Origin: Gemmatimonadota bacterium
Lineage (GTDB): Bacteria > Gemmatimonadota > Gemmatimonadetes > Gemmatimonadales > Gemmatimonadaceae
Assembly: GCA_003134685.1 (NCBI GenBank)
Contig: PLCA01000008.1
Location: 73,185-137,184, forward strand
Length of the DNA stretch: 64,000 nucleotides
Reading direction: 5' to 3'
Part shown: in pieces, positions 34,980 to 44,518 of the stretch
How the letters are laid out: each line of letters starts with the position of its first letter
How positions within the stretch are numbered: the stretch's first letter is position 1
Made by a program: the position numbers and the translations under genes
Notes under the pieces: model-generated
Told to the model about the DNA's origin: nothing
The model's input: only the letters and a program-made list of their open reading frames with translations
Database searches by the model: none

Positions 34980-37900
34980 CCGCCCCAAAGGACCCACAGG
35001 AGCTGCAACCAGTCGCTGAAAAATCGAATCGCGTCCATCGAATCGTCACGGGGGCGCTGGCGCAACCGATCCTCGTCACCGTCCTCACGATTGCACTCGT
35101 CGTTGTCGGCTTTTGGTCACTCCTGAGGTTGCCGGTCGACGCTTACCCCGACATCTCGCCACCTCTCGTTGAAATAGTGACGCAGTGGCCGGGCCATGCT
35201 GCCGAGGAGGTCGAGCGGCTCATCACAGTTCCGGTCGAGACCGAGATGAATGGTCTGCCCGGCCTCCAGGTGATGAGATCGATTTCACTGTACGGCCTCT
35301 CGAACGTTCGGCTGACTTTTGCGGACGGCACCGACAACTATTTCGCGCGGCAGCAAGTATTCGAAAGGCTCCCCGATCTGTCGCTTCCGCCGGGTGTAAC
35401 GCCGGGAGTGTCGCCGCTCTTCTCGCCGTCGGGACTGGTCTACCGCTACGTCATCGAGAGCCCGGACCGCTCATCGATGGAGCAGAAGATCATCCAGGAT
35501 TGGGTTCTCGAGAAGGCATACAAGGCGGTTCCCGGCGTTGCTGACATGTCTTCGCTCGGCGGGCTGACGATGCAGTATCAGGTGTTGCTCGACCCTACGC
35601 GGCTGGCCGGAGCGGGACTCTCCGTTCCGGCCGTCGCGACGGCGTTGGGAGCGAACAATGGAAACGCCGGCGGCGGATTCTACTCGGAGGGCGGGCAATT
35701 TTATTACGTGCGCGGCTTGGGCCGTCTCGAGACTCCCGACGACATCGGCAAGGTCGTGCTGGCAGTCCACAATGGAACTCCGGTGCTGGTCAAAGATGTC
35801 GGAGAAGTCGTAATCGGAAGTGCGCCGCGTCTCGGGCAATTCGGATTCAACGACAACAACGACGCCGTAGAAGGCGTCATTCTAATGCGCACCGGGGAAC
35901 AGGCGCAAACCGTCCTCAAGGCGGTGCAGCGGAAAACCGACGAGCTGAACCGCTCGATCCTGCCCAAGGACGTGAAGGTCAAACCATTCTATGATCGAAG
36001 CGATCTGATCAGCCTCACGACGCGAACGGTGGAGGACAACCTGCTGCGCGGCATCCTCCTCGTGATCGTGGTGCTGATCTTTTTTCTGTACGACGTCCGC
36101 TCCGGGCTGATCGTCGCCGCGACGATTCCGCTTTCGCTCTTCTTCGCGTTCATCTGCCTCGACCTCCGCCACATCCCGGCCAACCTTCTCTCGATTGGCG
36201 CCATCGATTTCGGAATCCTCGTGGATGGTGCGGTCGTGATGGTGGAGAACATCCACCGCCAGCTTGCTCATCGGCAGCCCGGAGAATCGATTCGCGATGT
36301 CATCGCGAATGCGGCGGGCGAGGTCGATCGCCCAATTGTCTACGCGATCGCAGTGATCGTCGCGGGCTTCCTGCCGATTTACGTACTGTCGGGTCCGTCA
36401 GGACGATTGTTCCGGCCGATGGCGGATACCACGATCTTTGCGCTCATCGGCGCACTTCTCATCACCCTCACGGTGATGCCGGTGCTGGCGGCGTGGGTGC
36501 TTCGAGGCGGTGTGAAGGAAAAACGCAACAGAGCTTTCGAGTGGATGCTTGCCCGTTACGAGCGGTCACTCGATTGGGCGCTATCCCACCGCAAGGAGAC
36601 GGTCTTCGGGTCCATCGGAGTGTTCGTGATCTCGCTGCTGATCGCGGCGGGACTCGGTGCCGAGTTCATGCCCCACCTGGACGAAGGCGCTTTGTGGGTT
36701 CGCGCGACGATGCCGTACACGATCTCCTTCGAGGAGTCGTCGCGCATCGTCCCGCAGATCCGGGCGATTCTTCGCTCGTTTCCAGAGGTTACCGACGTGG
36801 CGTCGGAGCATGGCCGGCCAGACGACGCCACCGATCCGACCGGCTTCTTCAACGCCGAGTTTTACGTCGGCCTCAAGCCCTACGGCGAGTGGAACGGTTT
36901 GTACCGCTCCAAAGGCGCTCTCATCGAAGCGATAAACCGGAAGCTCATAGCATTTCCCGGCGTGACGTTCAACTACACGCAGCCAGCCGAGGATGCCGTC
37001 GACGAAGCTGAAACGGGTCTCAAGAGCGCTCTCGACGTCAAGATATTCGGACCTGATCTCAACGTTCTGGAGCAGAAGGGGAGCGAAATCAAGCGAGTGC
37101 TCTCAGGCGTGGCGGGGATCCGGGAGATCACGCTAGTGCAGGAGCTGGGACAGCCAAGCCTCACCGTCGCTGTCGATCGCAACAAGATCGCCCACTATGG
37201 ATTGAATGTCGCCGACGTGAACGGCCTGATTGAAGCCGCGGTCGGAGGAACGGCCGCGACGCAGGTGGTGCAGGGTGAACGACTGTTCGACCTTGTGGTG
37301 CGCCTCGCGCCGCAGTTTCGCGAAACCCCGGAACAGATCGGCAACATTCTGATCTCGACGCCGGCCGGCGGCCAGGTTCCACTCCGCGAGGTCGCCGACA
37401 TTCAGATCTCCAACGGAGCGTCGTTCATCTATCGCCAGGACAATTCCCGCTACATCGGAGTTCAATACTCAGTTGAAGGACGGGACCTTGCCGGCGCCGT
37501 GCAGGACGCGCAGAAAAAGGTCGCGTCCCACGTGGTGATGCCCGGTGGGTATCGAATCATTTGGGGCGGAGAGTACCAAGAATACACCGCATCCAGAAAG
37601 CAGCTCGCTGTAGTCCTGCCGCTGACGCTCGTGCTGATTTTTGTCCTTCTCTTTGGGCTCTATGGAAACTTCGCGTTCCCATTCATCACCGTGGCGGGCG
37701 TGATCGTCTCAGCTCCGATCGGCGGACTGCTCGCGCTCGCGATCACCCGCACACCGTTCTCGGTGTCGTCGGGAATCGGATTCCTTGCGCTATTCGGAGT
37801 ATCGGTGCAAACCGCGGTGGTTTACATCTCGTACGCCAACGAGCTGCGTCTGGCGGGAGCGGGGATCATTGACGCCACTCGACGGGCGGCACTGCTCAGA

Positions 37901-38104
37901 CTCAGACCGATCATGATGACGGCTCTCGTCGCGGCTTTGGGCTTGTTGCCGGCCGCGCTGTCCAGCGGCGTCGGCTCGGACTCGCAACGTCCGTTCGCGC
38001 TGGTGATCGTGGGCGGCTTGTTCTCCCGTCTTCTCATCAGCGTTCTCCTGATGCCCGTCCTGTACGCGATGGTCGCCAGGAAGGGCGATCACCTGGAAGT
38101 CTAG
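34976..38104 (+). CDS. RND-family efflux pump, heavy-metal type (CzcA/CusA)
   Basis: A 1042-residue inner-membrane RND pump with 12 predicted helices and two large periplasmic loops. The HME-RND signature GAIDFGILVDGAVVMVENI lies in helix 4, with the Asp expected in the proton relay. The N-terminal PVDAYPDISPPLVEIVTQWPG and the helix pair around FALVIVGGLFSRLLISVLLMPVL also match CzcA-type proteins. The metal (Cu, Ag, Co, Zn, Cd or Ni) cannot be read from sequence. Translation starts at the GTG 34976, overlapping the adaptor stop as GTGA. Confidence 0.94.
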   Translation: MTAPKDPQELQPVAEKSNRVHRIVTGALAQPILVTVLTIALVVVGFWSLLRLPVDAYPDISPPLVEIVTQWPGHAAEEVERLITVPVETEMNGLPGLQVMRSISLYGLSNVRLTFADGTDNYFARQQVFERLPDLSLPPGVTPGVSPLFSPSGLVYRYVIESPDRSSMEQKIIQDWVLEKAYKAVPGVADMSSLGGLTMQYQVLLDPTRLAGAGLSVPAVATALGANNGNAGGGFYSEGGQFYYVRGLGRLETPDDIGKVVLAVHNGTPVLVKDVGEVVIGSAPRLGQFGFNDNNDAVEGVILMRTGEQAQTVLKAVQRKTDELNRSILPKDVKVKPFYDRSDLISLTTRTVEDNLLRGILLVIVVLIFFLYDVRSGLIVAATIPLSLFFAFICLDLRHIPANLLSIGAIDFGILVDGAVVMVENIHRQLAHRQPGESIRDVIANAAGEVDRPIVYAIAVIVAGFLPIYVLSGPSGRLFRPMADTTIFALIGALLITLTVMPVLAAWVLRGGVKEKRNRAFEWMLARYERSLDWALSHRKETVFGSIGVFVISLLIAAGLGAEFMPHLDEGALWVRATMPYTISFEESSRIVPQIRAILRSFPEVTDVASEHGRPDDATDPTGFFNAEFYVGLKPYGEWNGLYRSKGALIEAINRKLIAFPGVTFNYTQPAEDAVDEAETGLKSALDVKIFGPDLNVLEQKGSEIKRVLSGVAGIREITLVQELGQPSLTVAVDRNKIAHYGLNVADVNGLIEAAVGGTAATQVVQGERLFDLVVRLAPQFRETPEQIGNILISTPAGGQVPLREVADIQISNGASFIYRQDNSRYIGVQYSVEGRDLAGAVQDAQKKVASHVVMPGGYRIIWGGEYQEYTASRKQLAVVLPLTLVLIFVLLFGLYGNFAFPFITVAGVIVSAPIGGLLALAITRTPFSVSSGIGFLALFGVSVQTAVVYISYANELRLAGAGIIDATRRAALLRLRPIMMTALVAALGLLPAALSSGVGSDSQRPFALVIVGGLFSRLLISVLLMPVLYAMVARKGDHLEV

Positions 38105-38186
38105 CGCCGGGCGAGCGAGGGCCCGAGCAATACCAGCAGCCAGTGCCAACGGGTCATCCTAACCATCGCGTCAGGACCGACCGGCT

Positions 38187-39938
38187 CTACTGCACTCGCA
38201 ACACATAGATATGCGCCCCCGGATAAGTCACGTCCCCGCCAGCAGGGTCGAGAACCTTCACATTTTTTGATCCCGCATTCGCGGCAACAGTCAACCTGAA
38301 GTAATTCCCGCTGCCGGACTTGTTCGTCGCTGAAATATTGTCGGATCCGCTTCCGACTGGAGATACCAGCAACGGATATACGCTACCCGTGCCCAGCACC
38401 GACTGCGCCACCGGTGGCATTATGTCCCGGAAATTGTATGAGCGGTACTGGTACTTGGGATCCAGCCCGGCGATTCCAAGGTGATCGGCGTACATTGAAA
38501 CGAGCCAGCCGGCCATTAGTGTATCCAGTGAGGCGCCCGAAACCGTCGTGAAATTCTTGATCCCGTTGTCGGGACCGGCCGCAAGCCTGCGAGTGAACGC
38601 ACGCACGTCGCCGTTCGAATAGTTGTCGGCCGCATACCGGCCGATTGCCCAATCCGCCCCGCTCGAGGAGAGATTTGCGTCCGAGTTGGAGCTGATGCCC
38701 GAGGATGTATCCGGTCGCGCCATCCAGTACGCGAGTCGCGCAAAGTTCTGGAAAAAGAAAGCGTTGAAGTCATCACGCGCAGCCTGATTCCCGGCGGGGA
38801 GCATGTCCTGAAGCGTCAGCGTCTGGAGGTCTCCAAATCCCCGGGACACACGACCAACGGCTTCCTCCGCAATGTGCGCTAGGGATTCGTCGAGCCAGTT
38901 GTCCTCGAAAGCGGTGGCGGCGGGGTTGAAGTACCGGTTGCCCGCGTTGATCAGGTGTTCGAGCTCGTGCGGGATCGTTCCCCGCGTTCCCTGACGGACT
39001 GAAGACGCGCTGCGGACGTTGCCGTACTTCCCCGTCGGATCGGGCGACAGCAGATACATGATCTCGGCATTGTTACTCTCGGCGCAGGATTGATTGACTG
39101 CTCCTGTCTTCGGGAAATAATCCCCCGCGAAAAAGTATCCACCGACAAAAGCGCCCGTCGAGTTTGCGGGCGTAAGCTTGTTGACCTCACCGGTGAACAG
39201 CAGGATGACGCGCCCATTGCCATCGATGTCCGTCGGATTGCCGAAGTACGAACTATCCGTCACGAACGTGTTGTTGTCGAACTCCTGCGTGATGGAGTCC
39301 AGAACCGTTTGCGGGAACAAGAGCGTCGGCGGACCATCCAGAGTGTCAACCGCGAGTATCGCCCGGCGACTCACCGACGCTACTACAGCCTGGGTCTGAA
39401 AGTAGTTGATGCAGAGATTGTTGCTGCTGCCGTCAGGAACGTCGAGGTTGAGAACATCCCCCACCGCGGGTGCGGTCGCGGCCTGGACACTTCGCCCGAG
39501 GGATAATCGCGTCGCTCCGACTGGAGCCGATTTCGAGCGGAGCAGAAGATTCTGTCGCTCGAACGCGCGTAGCTTCGTCTCGAAGGCCTGTTGTAGCGGC
39601 GTCGTCACGTTGATTGTCTGGCCCGCGCGCTGCAGAGCCGAGCTGAGCTCAGCGCTCGCTGAGAGGTCCGAGGAACCGCCCGCGGATCGGTCCGCTTTCA
39701 CGAGAAAAGTGGCGACGGCGTCGATCGTCGGATTCGTATTTCCAACGATGATGACGTAGTCCCGGGCGGAAGAACCGGAAGGCAGATCGATCCCATTCGG
39801 AATGTCGGACGGATTGAGTACTCGGACCTCGCCGACGCTCATGGTGCTGATGTCGCTGGGCGGGGCTTTGGGCGCTGTGCCATCGCTTCCACCGCATGCG
39901 ATGGCAGACGCCATTAGGACTGGGGCAAGCCTCTTCAT
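38187..39938 (-). CDS. M30-like (hyicolysin-type) metalloprotease lipoprotein
   Basis: A 583-residue lipoprotein from the ATG at 39938, which has AAGAGGT about 7 bases upstream; a longer in-frame start reaches 40055. The N-terminus MKRLAPVLMASAIACGG is a lipoprotein signal. The zinc motif HELEHLI (HExxH) occurs in RGTIPHELEHLINAGN, with a further Glu in WLDESLAHIAEE, the arrangement seen in peptidase M30. A Ser/Gly-rich C-terminal part with beta-type repeats (SGSGNYFRLTVAANAG) could be a PPC-like domain. It lies about 110 bases downstream of the TonB receptor on the same strand. Peptidase activity is inferred. Confidence 0.75.
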   Translation of the reverse strand: MKRLAPVLMASAIACGGSDGTAPKAPPSDISTMSVGEVRVLNPSDIPNGIDLPSGSSARDYVIIVGNTNPTIDAVATFLVKADRSAGGSSDLSASAELSSALQRAGQTINVTTPLQQAFETKLRAFERQNLLLRSKSAPVGATRLSLGRSVQAATAPAVGDVLNLDVPDGSSNNLCINYFQTQAVVASVSRRAILAVDTLDGPPTLLFPQTVLDSITQEFDNNTFVTDSSYFGNPTDIDGNGRVILLFTGEVNKLTPANSTGAFVGGYFFAGDYFPKTGAVNQSCAESNNAEIMYLLSPDPTGKYGNVRSASSVRQGTRGTIPHELEHLINAGNRYFNPAATAFEDNWLDESLAHIAEEAVGRVSRGFGDLQTLTLQDMLPAGNQAARDDFNAFFFQNFARLAYWMARPDTSSGISSNSDANLSSSGADWAIGRYAADNYSNGDVRAFTRRLAAGPDNGIKNFTTVSGASLDTLMAGWLVSMYADHLGIAGLDPKYQYRSYNFRDIMPPVAQSVLGTGSVYPLLVSPVGSGSDNISATNKSGSGNYFRLTVAANAGSKNVKVLDPAGGDVTYPGAHIYVLRVQ

Positions 39939-40051
39939 TGCGGTACCTCTTGGACTGATTAAGGATTGAAACACGATATTCGAATCGTGCGAACGCCGAC
40001 GAACGAGCGATGGCCCCATCAGCAGGAGCGTCAGGGACCATCGCGTCGTCG

Positions 40052-42439
40052 TCATTGCGCGATGCTGAACCTGAGCTGAAACTGACGCGGTCTTCCTACT
40101 GACGCTCCGCTAAAAAACGCGCCCTTCAACAGGTACTTCTTGTTGAAGATGTTGTCCACGTAAAATTCTGGATGAATGAGTGAGCGACCGAACGGCAGCG
40201 AAATCCCGGTGCTGGCGCCCAGAATGAAGCTCGGGTTCACCTTGATGCCCTTGTTGAAATCCAGGAGACCTGTCCCAAATGAGCAATTGCAAACGGACGG
40301 ATCAACGCCATTGGTGAGGCCCGATCCGTAGGTGCCGGTGAGACTTAAGTACGCCTGGCGCAGCGAATAAGTTGCCGAGCCAAGAATGCTCAGGCGTTGG
40401 TCGTGATCAAGATCGAAGAAACCCGTCGGCTCATTTGTCGGAAAGAAGCCACCCGTTATGGGCCCGCTTCCATAGGCGTGATTGAGCGCGACGTTCAGAT
40501 ACGCGGAGAATGGTCCCGGAGGACGAATCTCCTGCACCGTCTCGATTCCGGTGATTTTCACCTTAGCGATGTTGACCGACGTCACGATGTTGGATCCCGG
40601 AACGGTGTTGTCGTCGATACCCGGCGAGCTCTGCTTGTAATACCCGGCGAATTTCGAAACGAGGCCGAAGGGGAATCGGTGTATGTATCCCGCCTCATAG
40701 AAATGATCGCGCTCGGGAAGCGTCGGCTCAGTCGCGACACCGCCCTGAGCAACGCTGGTGACCGCGCGCAGGTCCTCGACGTTGGTCGGCAAAAACAGTC
40801 GGCCGTAGTACAAATACACCGTATTGGCCGAGTTGGGGTAAAAGTTGAGTCGCACCCGGGGACTCCATTGCGACTGGGTTCCGGCAAAAGGAGCGTTGTG
40901 CGCGTCGTAGCGGATGCCCGTTCGAATCTCGAACTGCTCGACAGGGGACCAGGCGATTTGCCCGTATCCGCTGGCGTCCCATCCCTTCAGGTCGGAAATG
41001 GATGCGGGTCCGGGATTGCCGCTGGCGTCAACCGTGCTGAAATCCTCGTGACCACGAGTAAGGCTGGACAACGTTCCGAACTTTATTTCCATTTCGCGCG
41101 CCGGATGGATCGAATAGTCCGCCTTTACGCCGAACGCGTTGAAGTTTCTGTTCTCCTGGATGTTATACGGCGTAAGCGTATCCGGGAAGAAGATGAATTG
41201 CGGCTGGTCATTGATACCGGGAGTGTAGCGAAGACCACCGTGCCGATAGAATAGCCCCAGGAAAAGCTCCGGTGCCGCGCCCGCGCTTGCCGCGCTTCCG
41301 CCTTCAGTGTATTCGGGACCGGCAAATTGGTGTCTCCAGCCAAGATTCACGAAGCTGTTGACATCACGCTGGTTGTCGTCGAGCTGAGTATTCCCGGTCG
41401 TGTCGAACGGTACCTGGAACTTCGTCTGCGAGAGATTCGCGTCCAGATTGACGACGTCGTTCGCTCCGGGCGTGAACTGGATCTTGCCGAATCCATACCA
41501 GTCCTCGCCGTGATTGTGGAAGTTCTCGACATTGTTCGTCGTCGGATCGAGAATCACCGGTTCCTTCCGCATATCCGTGGTCTGATGGGAGCCAGAAAAG
41601 AAGTAGCCGAGCTTTCCGGAATTGGTGCTGGCGCTGACCCCCTGACCATAGGTGTTATAGTTTCCAGCGAATCCATTGAGATTGTAATGCAATCCGCCGG
41701 CAGGTACCCGTGTCGTGATGTTCACGACCGCGGAATTCTTGTTTCCGTACTCGGCGTCCCAACCGCCAGTTATGAAATCGATCTCATTGACAACCGATGG
41801 GTCGAACAATTCGTTGAGGCTGCCGGATATCCCGGCCGGCACCGGTACGCCATCGACGAAGTAAGTGTACTCCGCGTGCTGACCGCGAATGTGAACCTCA
41901 CCGGTCGGAGCGCGAGCCGCACCAGCGATGGACTGCTGGAGGATCTGCGACGTGGTATTGGTCGGCGCTCCATGATACTGGTCCTGCTTGAATCGCTGAT
42001 CCCCGGTGCGTGTATCAACGGCGAGTGGCACCGATGCGTTGACGGTAACGCCCTGCAGACTTATCGCCACCGGCGAGAGAGCAAAATTGACCTTGATATC
42101 CGCGTTGCTGTCGCCGAGGGTGACCGTCCTTGACTGCGGACCGAAACCGAGGAAGCGGGCCATGACAGTGTACGTTCCCTGGGCGATGTTGTGGGCCGTG
42201 TAGCGTCCAAACGCGTCGGTAATTGCGTTGGATATCACTTCCGTGCCCTGCATGATGCTGACTTCCGCCGAGGGAAGTGGTTGTCCGCTCGAAGAATCGG
42301 AAACGACGCCTGTAATATCGGCGTTTGCCGGTCGAACGGGGTAGGCCGCGGCAACGCGGGAGAAGAATATGAGCACAGCCGCAGCGACGAATGATGCGCG
42401 CGCAGCTCCACTGTGGATGCGCCGAATTGTAGCAATCAT
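40052..42439 (-). CDS. TonB-dependent outer-membrane receptor with N-terminal carboxypeptidase-regulatory-like domain
   Basis: A 795-residue receptor. A signal peptide leads into a CarboxypepD-reg-like domain (ITGVVSDSSSGQPLPSAEVSI, about 40-115), then a plug domain (VHIRGQHAEYTYFVDGVPVPAG; FITGGWDAEYGNKNSAVVNI), then a 22-strand-type barrel ending in an aromatic-poor RFSIAQ. A Cys pair, SVCNCS, sits near the C-terminus. Such receptors import siderophores, metals, vitamins or sugars; the substrate is unknown. The ATG at 42439 has GAGG six bases upstream. A His/Cys small protein is encoded just upstream, which suggests a metal-linked role. Confidence 0.92.
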   Translation of the reverse strand: MIATIRRIHSGAARASFVAAAVLIFFSRVAAAYPVRPANADITGVVSDSSSGQPLPSAEVSIMQGTEVISNAITDAFGRYTAHNIAQGTYTVMARFLGFGPQSRTVTLGDSNADIKVNFALSPVAISLQGVTVNASVPLAVDTRTGDQRFKQDQYHGAPTNTTSQILQQSIAGAARAPTGEVHIRGQHAEYTYFVDGVPVPAGISGSLNELFDPSVVNEIDFITGGWDAEYGNKNSAVVNITTRVPAGGLHYNLNGFAGNYNTYGQGVSASTNSGKLGYFFSGSHQTTDMRKEPVILDPTTNNVENFHNHGEDWYGFGKIQFTPGANDVVNLDANLSQTKFQVPFDTTGNTQLDDNQRDVNSFVNLGWRHQFAGPEYTEGGSAASAGAAPELFLGLFYRHGGLRYTPGINDQPQFIFFPDTLTPYNIQENRNFNAFGVKADYSIHPAREMEIKFGTLSSLTRGHEDFSTVDASGNPGPASISDLKGWDASGYGQIAWSPVEQFEIRTGIRYDAHNAPFAGTQSQWSPRVRLNFYPNSANTVYLYYGRLFLPTNVEDLRAVTSVAQGGVATEPTLPERDHFYEAGYIHRFPFGLVSKFAGYYKQSSPGIDDNTVPGSNIVTSVNIAKVKITGIETVQEIRPPGPFSAYLNVALNHAYGSGPITGGFFPTNEPTGFFDLDHDQRLSILGSATYSLRQAYLSLTGTYGSGLTNGVDPSVCNCSFGTGLLDFNKGIKVNPSFILGASTGISLPFGRSLIHPEFYVDNIFNKKYLLKGAFFSGASVGRPRQFQLRFSIAQ

Positions 42440-42512
42440 GAATTGCCTCGATATAGGGGTGCCATCGGAACGCCGATACACGTGTGATCGGCGCGCGTGA
42501 TCCTGTGGTGCC

Positions 42513-42545
42513 GCGCACGCTGGAGCCGTCGGCTCCAGCGTGCGC
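42513..42545 (-). promoter_or_regulatory. Strong 15-bp hairpin between the small His/Cys gene and the TonB receptor gene
   Basis: GCGCACGCTGGAGCC (42513-42527) and GGCTCCAGCGTGCGC (42531-42545) form a perfect 15-bp stem with a three-base loop. It begins 8 bases beyond the stop of the 42553 gene and ends about 70 bases before the receptor ATG. Without a uridine run it may stabilise or attenuate the message rather than terminate it. Confidence 0.6.
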
Positions 42546-42552
42546 AGATGGA

Positions 42553-42945
42553 TTACGCCTGCGCGGGTGGCGCCCGGGGGAGGCTTGGTGCGCCGTCACT
42601 CAGCCACTCGGGGAGGAGCGGGAGACGGCGGGTAATCTGGAGGGACTTGGCGTGTTCAAGAGGCGGAGCCGAACGGGGCGTCGAGGTGGCAAGTGCGCCA
42701 GCGACGAACTGGCAGAGCGCGCAAGTGTCTTCCTGATGGACGCGGGGGCAACGCGGGTGCGTGTGATCTTCGGCGTGCGGGCGCACCGTGGCGCTCGCCA
42801 CTCCGCCCGCCGCCGATGCATCGATGATGCCGGCGACGCCGGGCAAAACTGCTTGCCCGAGGGCGGCGGCGAAGATCCAAATGCGTACAGATCGCGAAAC
42901 GCGTCTACCCACTCTGTCGTTTCCTTGGTGGTGAAGCTCGAACAA
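42553..42945 (-). CDS. Small secreted His/Cys protein upstream of the TonB receptor (DUF2946-like)
   Basis: A 130-residue protein with a hydrophobic signal segment (IWIFAAALGQAVLPGVAGII) and a metal-type region HAEDHTHPRCPRVHQEDTCALCQF. The placing of His residues before a T-C-x-x-C motif mirrors the protein at 32096-32452, although overall identity looks low. It probably precedes the receptor gene on one transcript, with the hairpin at 42513-42545 between them. Its start codon is not well fixed; the ATG at 42945 is used here. Metal handling is inference. Confidence 0.65.
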   Translation of the reverse strand: MFELHHQGNDRVGRRVSRSVRIWIFAAALGQAVLPGVAGIIDASAAGGVASATVRPHAEDHTHPRCPRVHQEDTCALCQFVAGALATSTPRSAPPLEHAKSLQITRRLPLLPEWLSDGAPSLPRAPPAQA

Positions 42946-43085
42946 AATCTAACCGGGATATGCTCCGGGCCCAAATGTGCCTTGATTTCCAGCTTATTGA
43001 TTTTGTGCAGCATCCTGACGCGTGAATACGCCTGCTAGTCAATTATTGCTGATTACTCTAGTCAAACATCTGACGATTACTTCAA

Positions 43086-44480
43086 ATGATTGAGATCCCC
43101 GCACACACGATAGCGCAGCTCCTCTACCTCGTACACACCGATCCGGAGGAGCTGCGCGAAGCGCTCGGCGAGCTACGCGCTCCTGATATAGCCGAGGCTT
43201 TGCGGGAGCTGCCACCCGAAGCCGCAGCGAAGGTGATGGCGGCACTTCCGTTCGACCTTGCGGTCCAGGTGTTCGACGAGCCAGAGCTGACTCGCCATCG
43301 CTGTGCGATCATCCAGCTGATCGAGCCGCGCAAGGTCGGGCCGCTCATCGAGGCAATGTCAGCCGACCAGCAGGCGGATCTGTTCAGGGAGGTTCCTCGC
43401 GAAGAGCGGCCGCGCCTGCTGGCGACTGTGAGCGAGCCGACTCGCGCCTCGCTCCAGAAGCTCCTTCAGTATCCGCCGGAAACGGCCGGCGGAATCATGA
43501 CCACCGAATTCGTCAGCGTTCCATCGGACTGGAGCGTCGAGCAGGCCCTGCGGCTGATCCGAGAAGTAGGTGGCCGCAAGGAAACCGTGTACGCGATTTA
43601 CATCGTTGACCCCGCGACGCAGGAGCTGGTCCACGTCGTCTCGCTACGCGAGCTGCTGACCGCCGAGCGCGAGGATAACGTGCTCGACGTCGGCAACAGG
43701 AGACCGCCGCTGACCGTGAGGGCGGAGATGGATCGCGAAGAAGCCGCCCGCCTCATCTCGAAGTACAATCTGCTGGCGATCCCTATCGTCGACGATCAGC
43801 GACGCATGCTCGGCATCGTCACGGTTGACGACGTGATCGATGCTCTGGTGGAGGAGTCGACCGAAGACGTCCAGCGCTTCGGAGGTATGGAGGCCCTCGA
43901 CGCGCCGTACATGGAAATCGGATTCGTGGAGATGATCAAGAAGCGGGCGGGTTGGCTGTGCGCGCTGTTCCTGAGCGAGATGCTGACGGCGACGGCGATG
44001 CAGCGCTTTCAGGGTGAGATCGAGCACGCTGCCGTGCTCGCGATGTTTATCCCCCTCGTCATGAGCTCCGGCGGTAATTCCGGTTCTCAGGCGACCTCGC
44101 TCGTGATACGAGCGCTCGCACTTCAGGAGCTGAAGCTCCGCGACTGGTGGCGGATCGCGATCCGCGAGCTGCCCACGGGACTGGTGCTGGGCGCCATCCT
44201 TGGCGTGATCGGGTTTACCCGCATCGTGCTCTGGCAGAATCTGCACATCTTCAGTTACGGACCCCACTACTTCCTGCTGGCCGTGGCCGTCGGGTTCTCG
44301 CTGGTCGGAATCGTCGCGTTCGGATCCCTGGCCGGATCGATGCTTCCGTTCCTATTGAAACGAATCGGATTCGATCCCGCGAGCGCGTCGGCTCCGTTCG
44401 TGGCGACGCTCGTCGACGTGACTGGTTTGGTGATCTACTTCTCGGTTGCGTTCCTCGTGCTTCACGGAACGCTTCTATGA
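43086..44480 (+). CDS. mgtE: Magnesium transporter MgtE
   Basis: A 464-residue MgtE. The N-terminal superhelical domain (about 5-130, with the ETAGGIMTTEFVSV junction) is followed by two CBS domains (about 135-255, including YNLLAIPIVDDQRRMLGIVTVDDVIDALVEE) and five membrane helices. MSSGGNSGSQATSLVIRALAL forms the pore-lining signature. The N and CBS domains bind Mg2+ and close the channel when cytoplasmic Mg2+ is high. The start lacks an obvious Shine-Dalgarno site. The AT-rich leader has two copies of CTAGTCAA (43035-43042 and 43058-43065). I see no M-box riboswitch. Confidence 0.95.
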   Translation: MIEIPAHTIAQLLYLVHTDPEELREALGELRAPDIAEALRELPPEAAAKVMAALPFDLAVQVFDEPELTRHRCAIIQLIEPRKVGPLIEAMSADQQADLFREVPREERPRLLATVSEPTRASLQKLLQYPPETAGGIMTTEFVSVPSDWSVEQALRLIREVGGRKETVYAIYIVDPATQELVHVVSLRELLTAEREDNVLDVGNRRPPLTVRAEMDREEAARLISKYNLLAIPIVDDQRRMLGIVTVDDVIDALVEESTEDVQRFGGMEALDAPYMEIGFVEMIKKRAGWLCALFLSEMLTATAMQRFQGEIEHAAVLAMFIPLVMSSGGNSGSQATSLVIRALALQELKLRDWWRIAIRELPTGLVLGAILGVIGFTRIVLWQNLHIFSYGPHYFLLAVAVGFSLVGIVAFGSLAGSMLPFLLKRIGFDPASASAPFVATLVDVTGLVIYFSVAFLVLHGTLL

Positions 44481-44518
44481 TCCCATCGGTGGTTGGGGGG
44501 GGCATGCTTCCACCGTAC

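Noticed and set aside
43035-43065. Two CTAGTCAA copies upstream of mgtE
   Set aside because: Only two 8-base copies 23 bases apart in AT-rich DNA; this may be chance, so it is mentioned only in the mgtE entry.
42946-43085. M-box (Mg2+) riboswitch upstream of mgtE
   Set aside because: The leader is only about 140 bases and AT-rich; I could not find the M-box core helices or a terminator/antiterminator pair.
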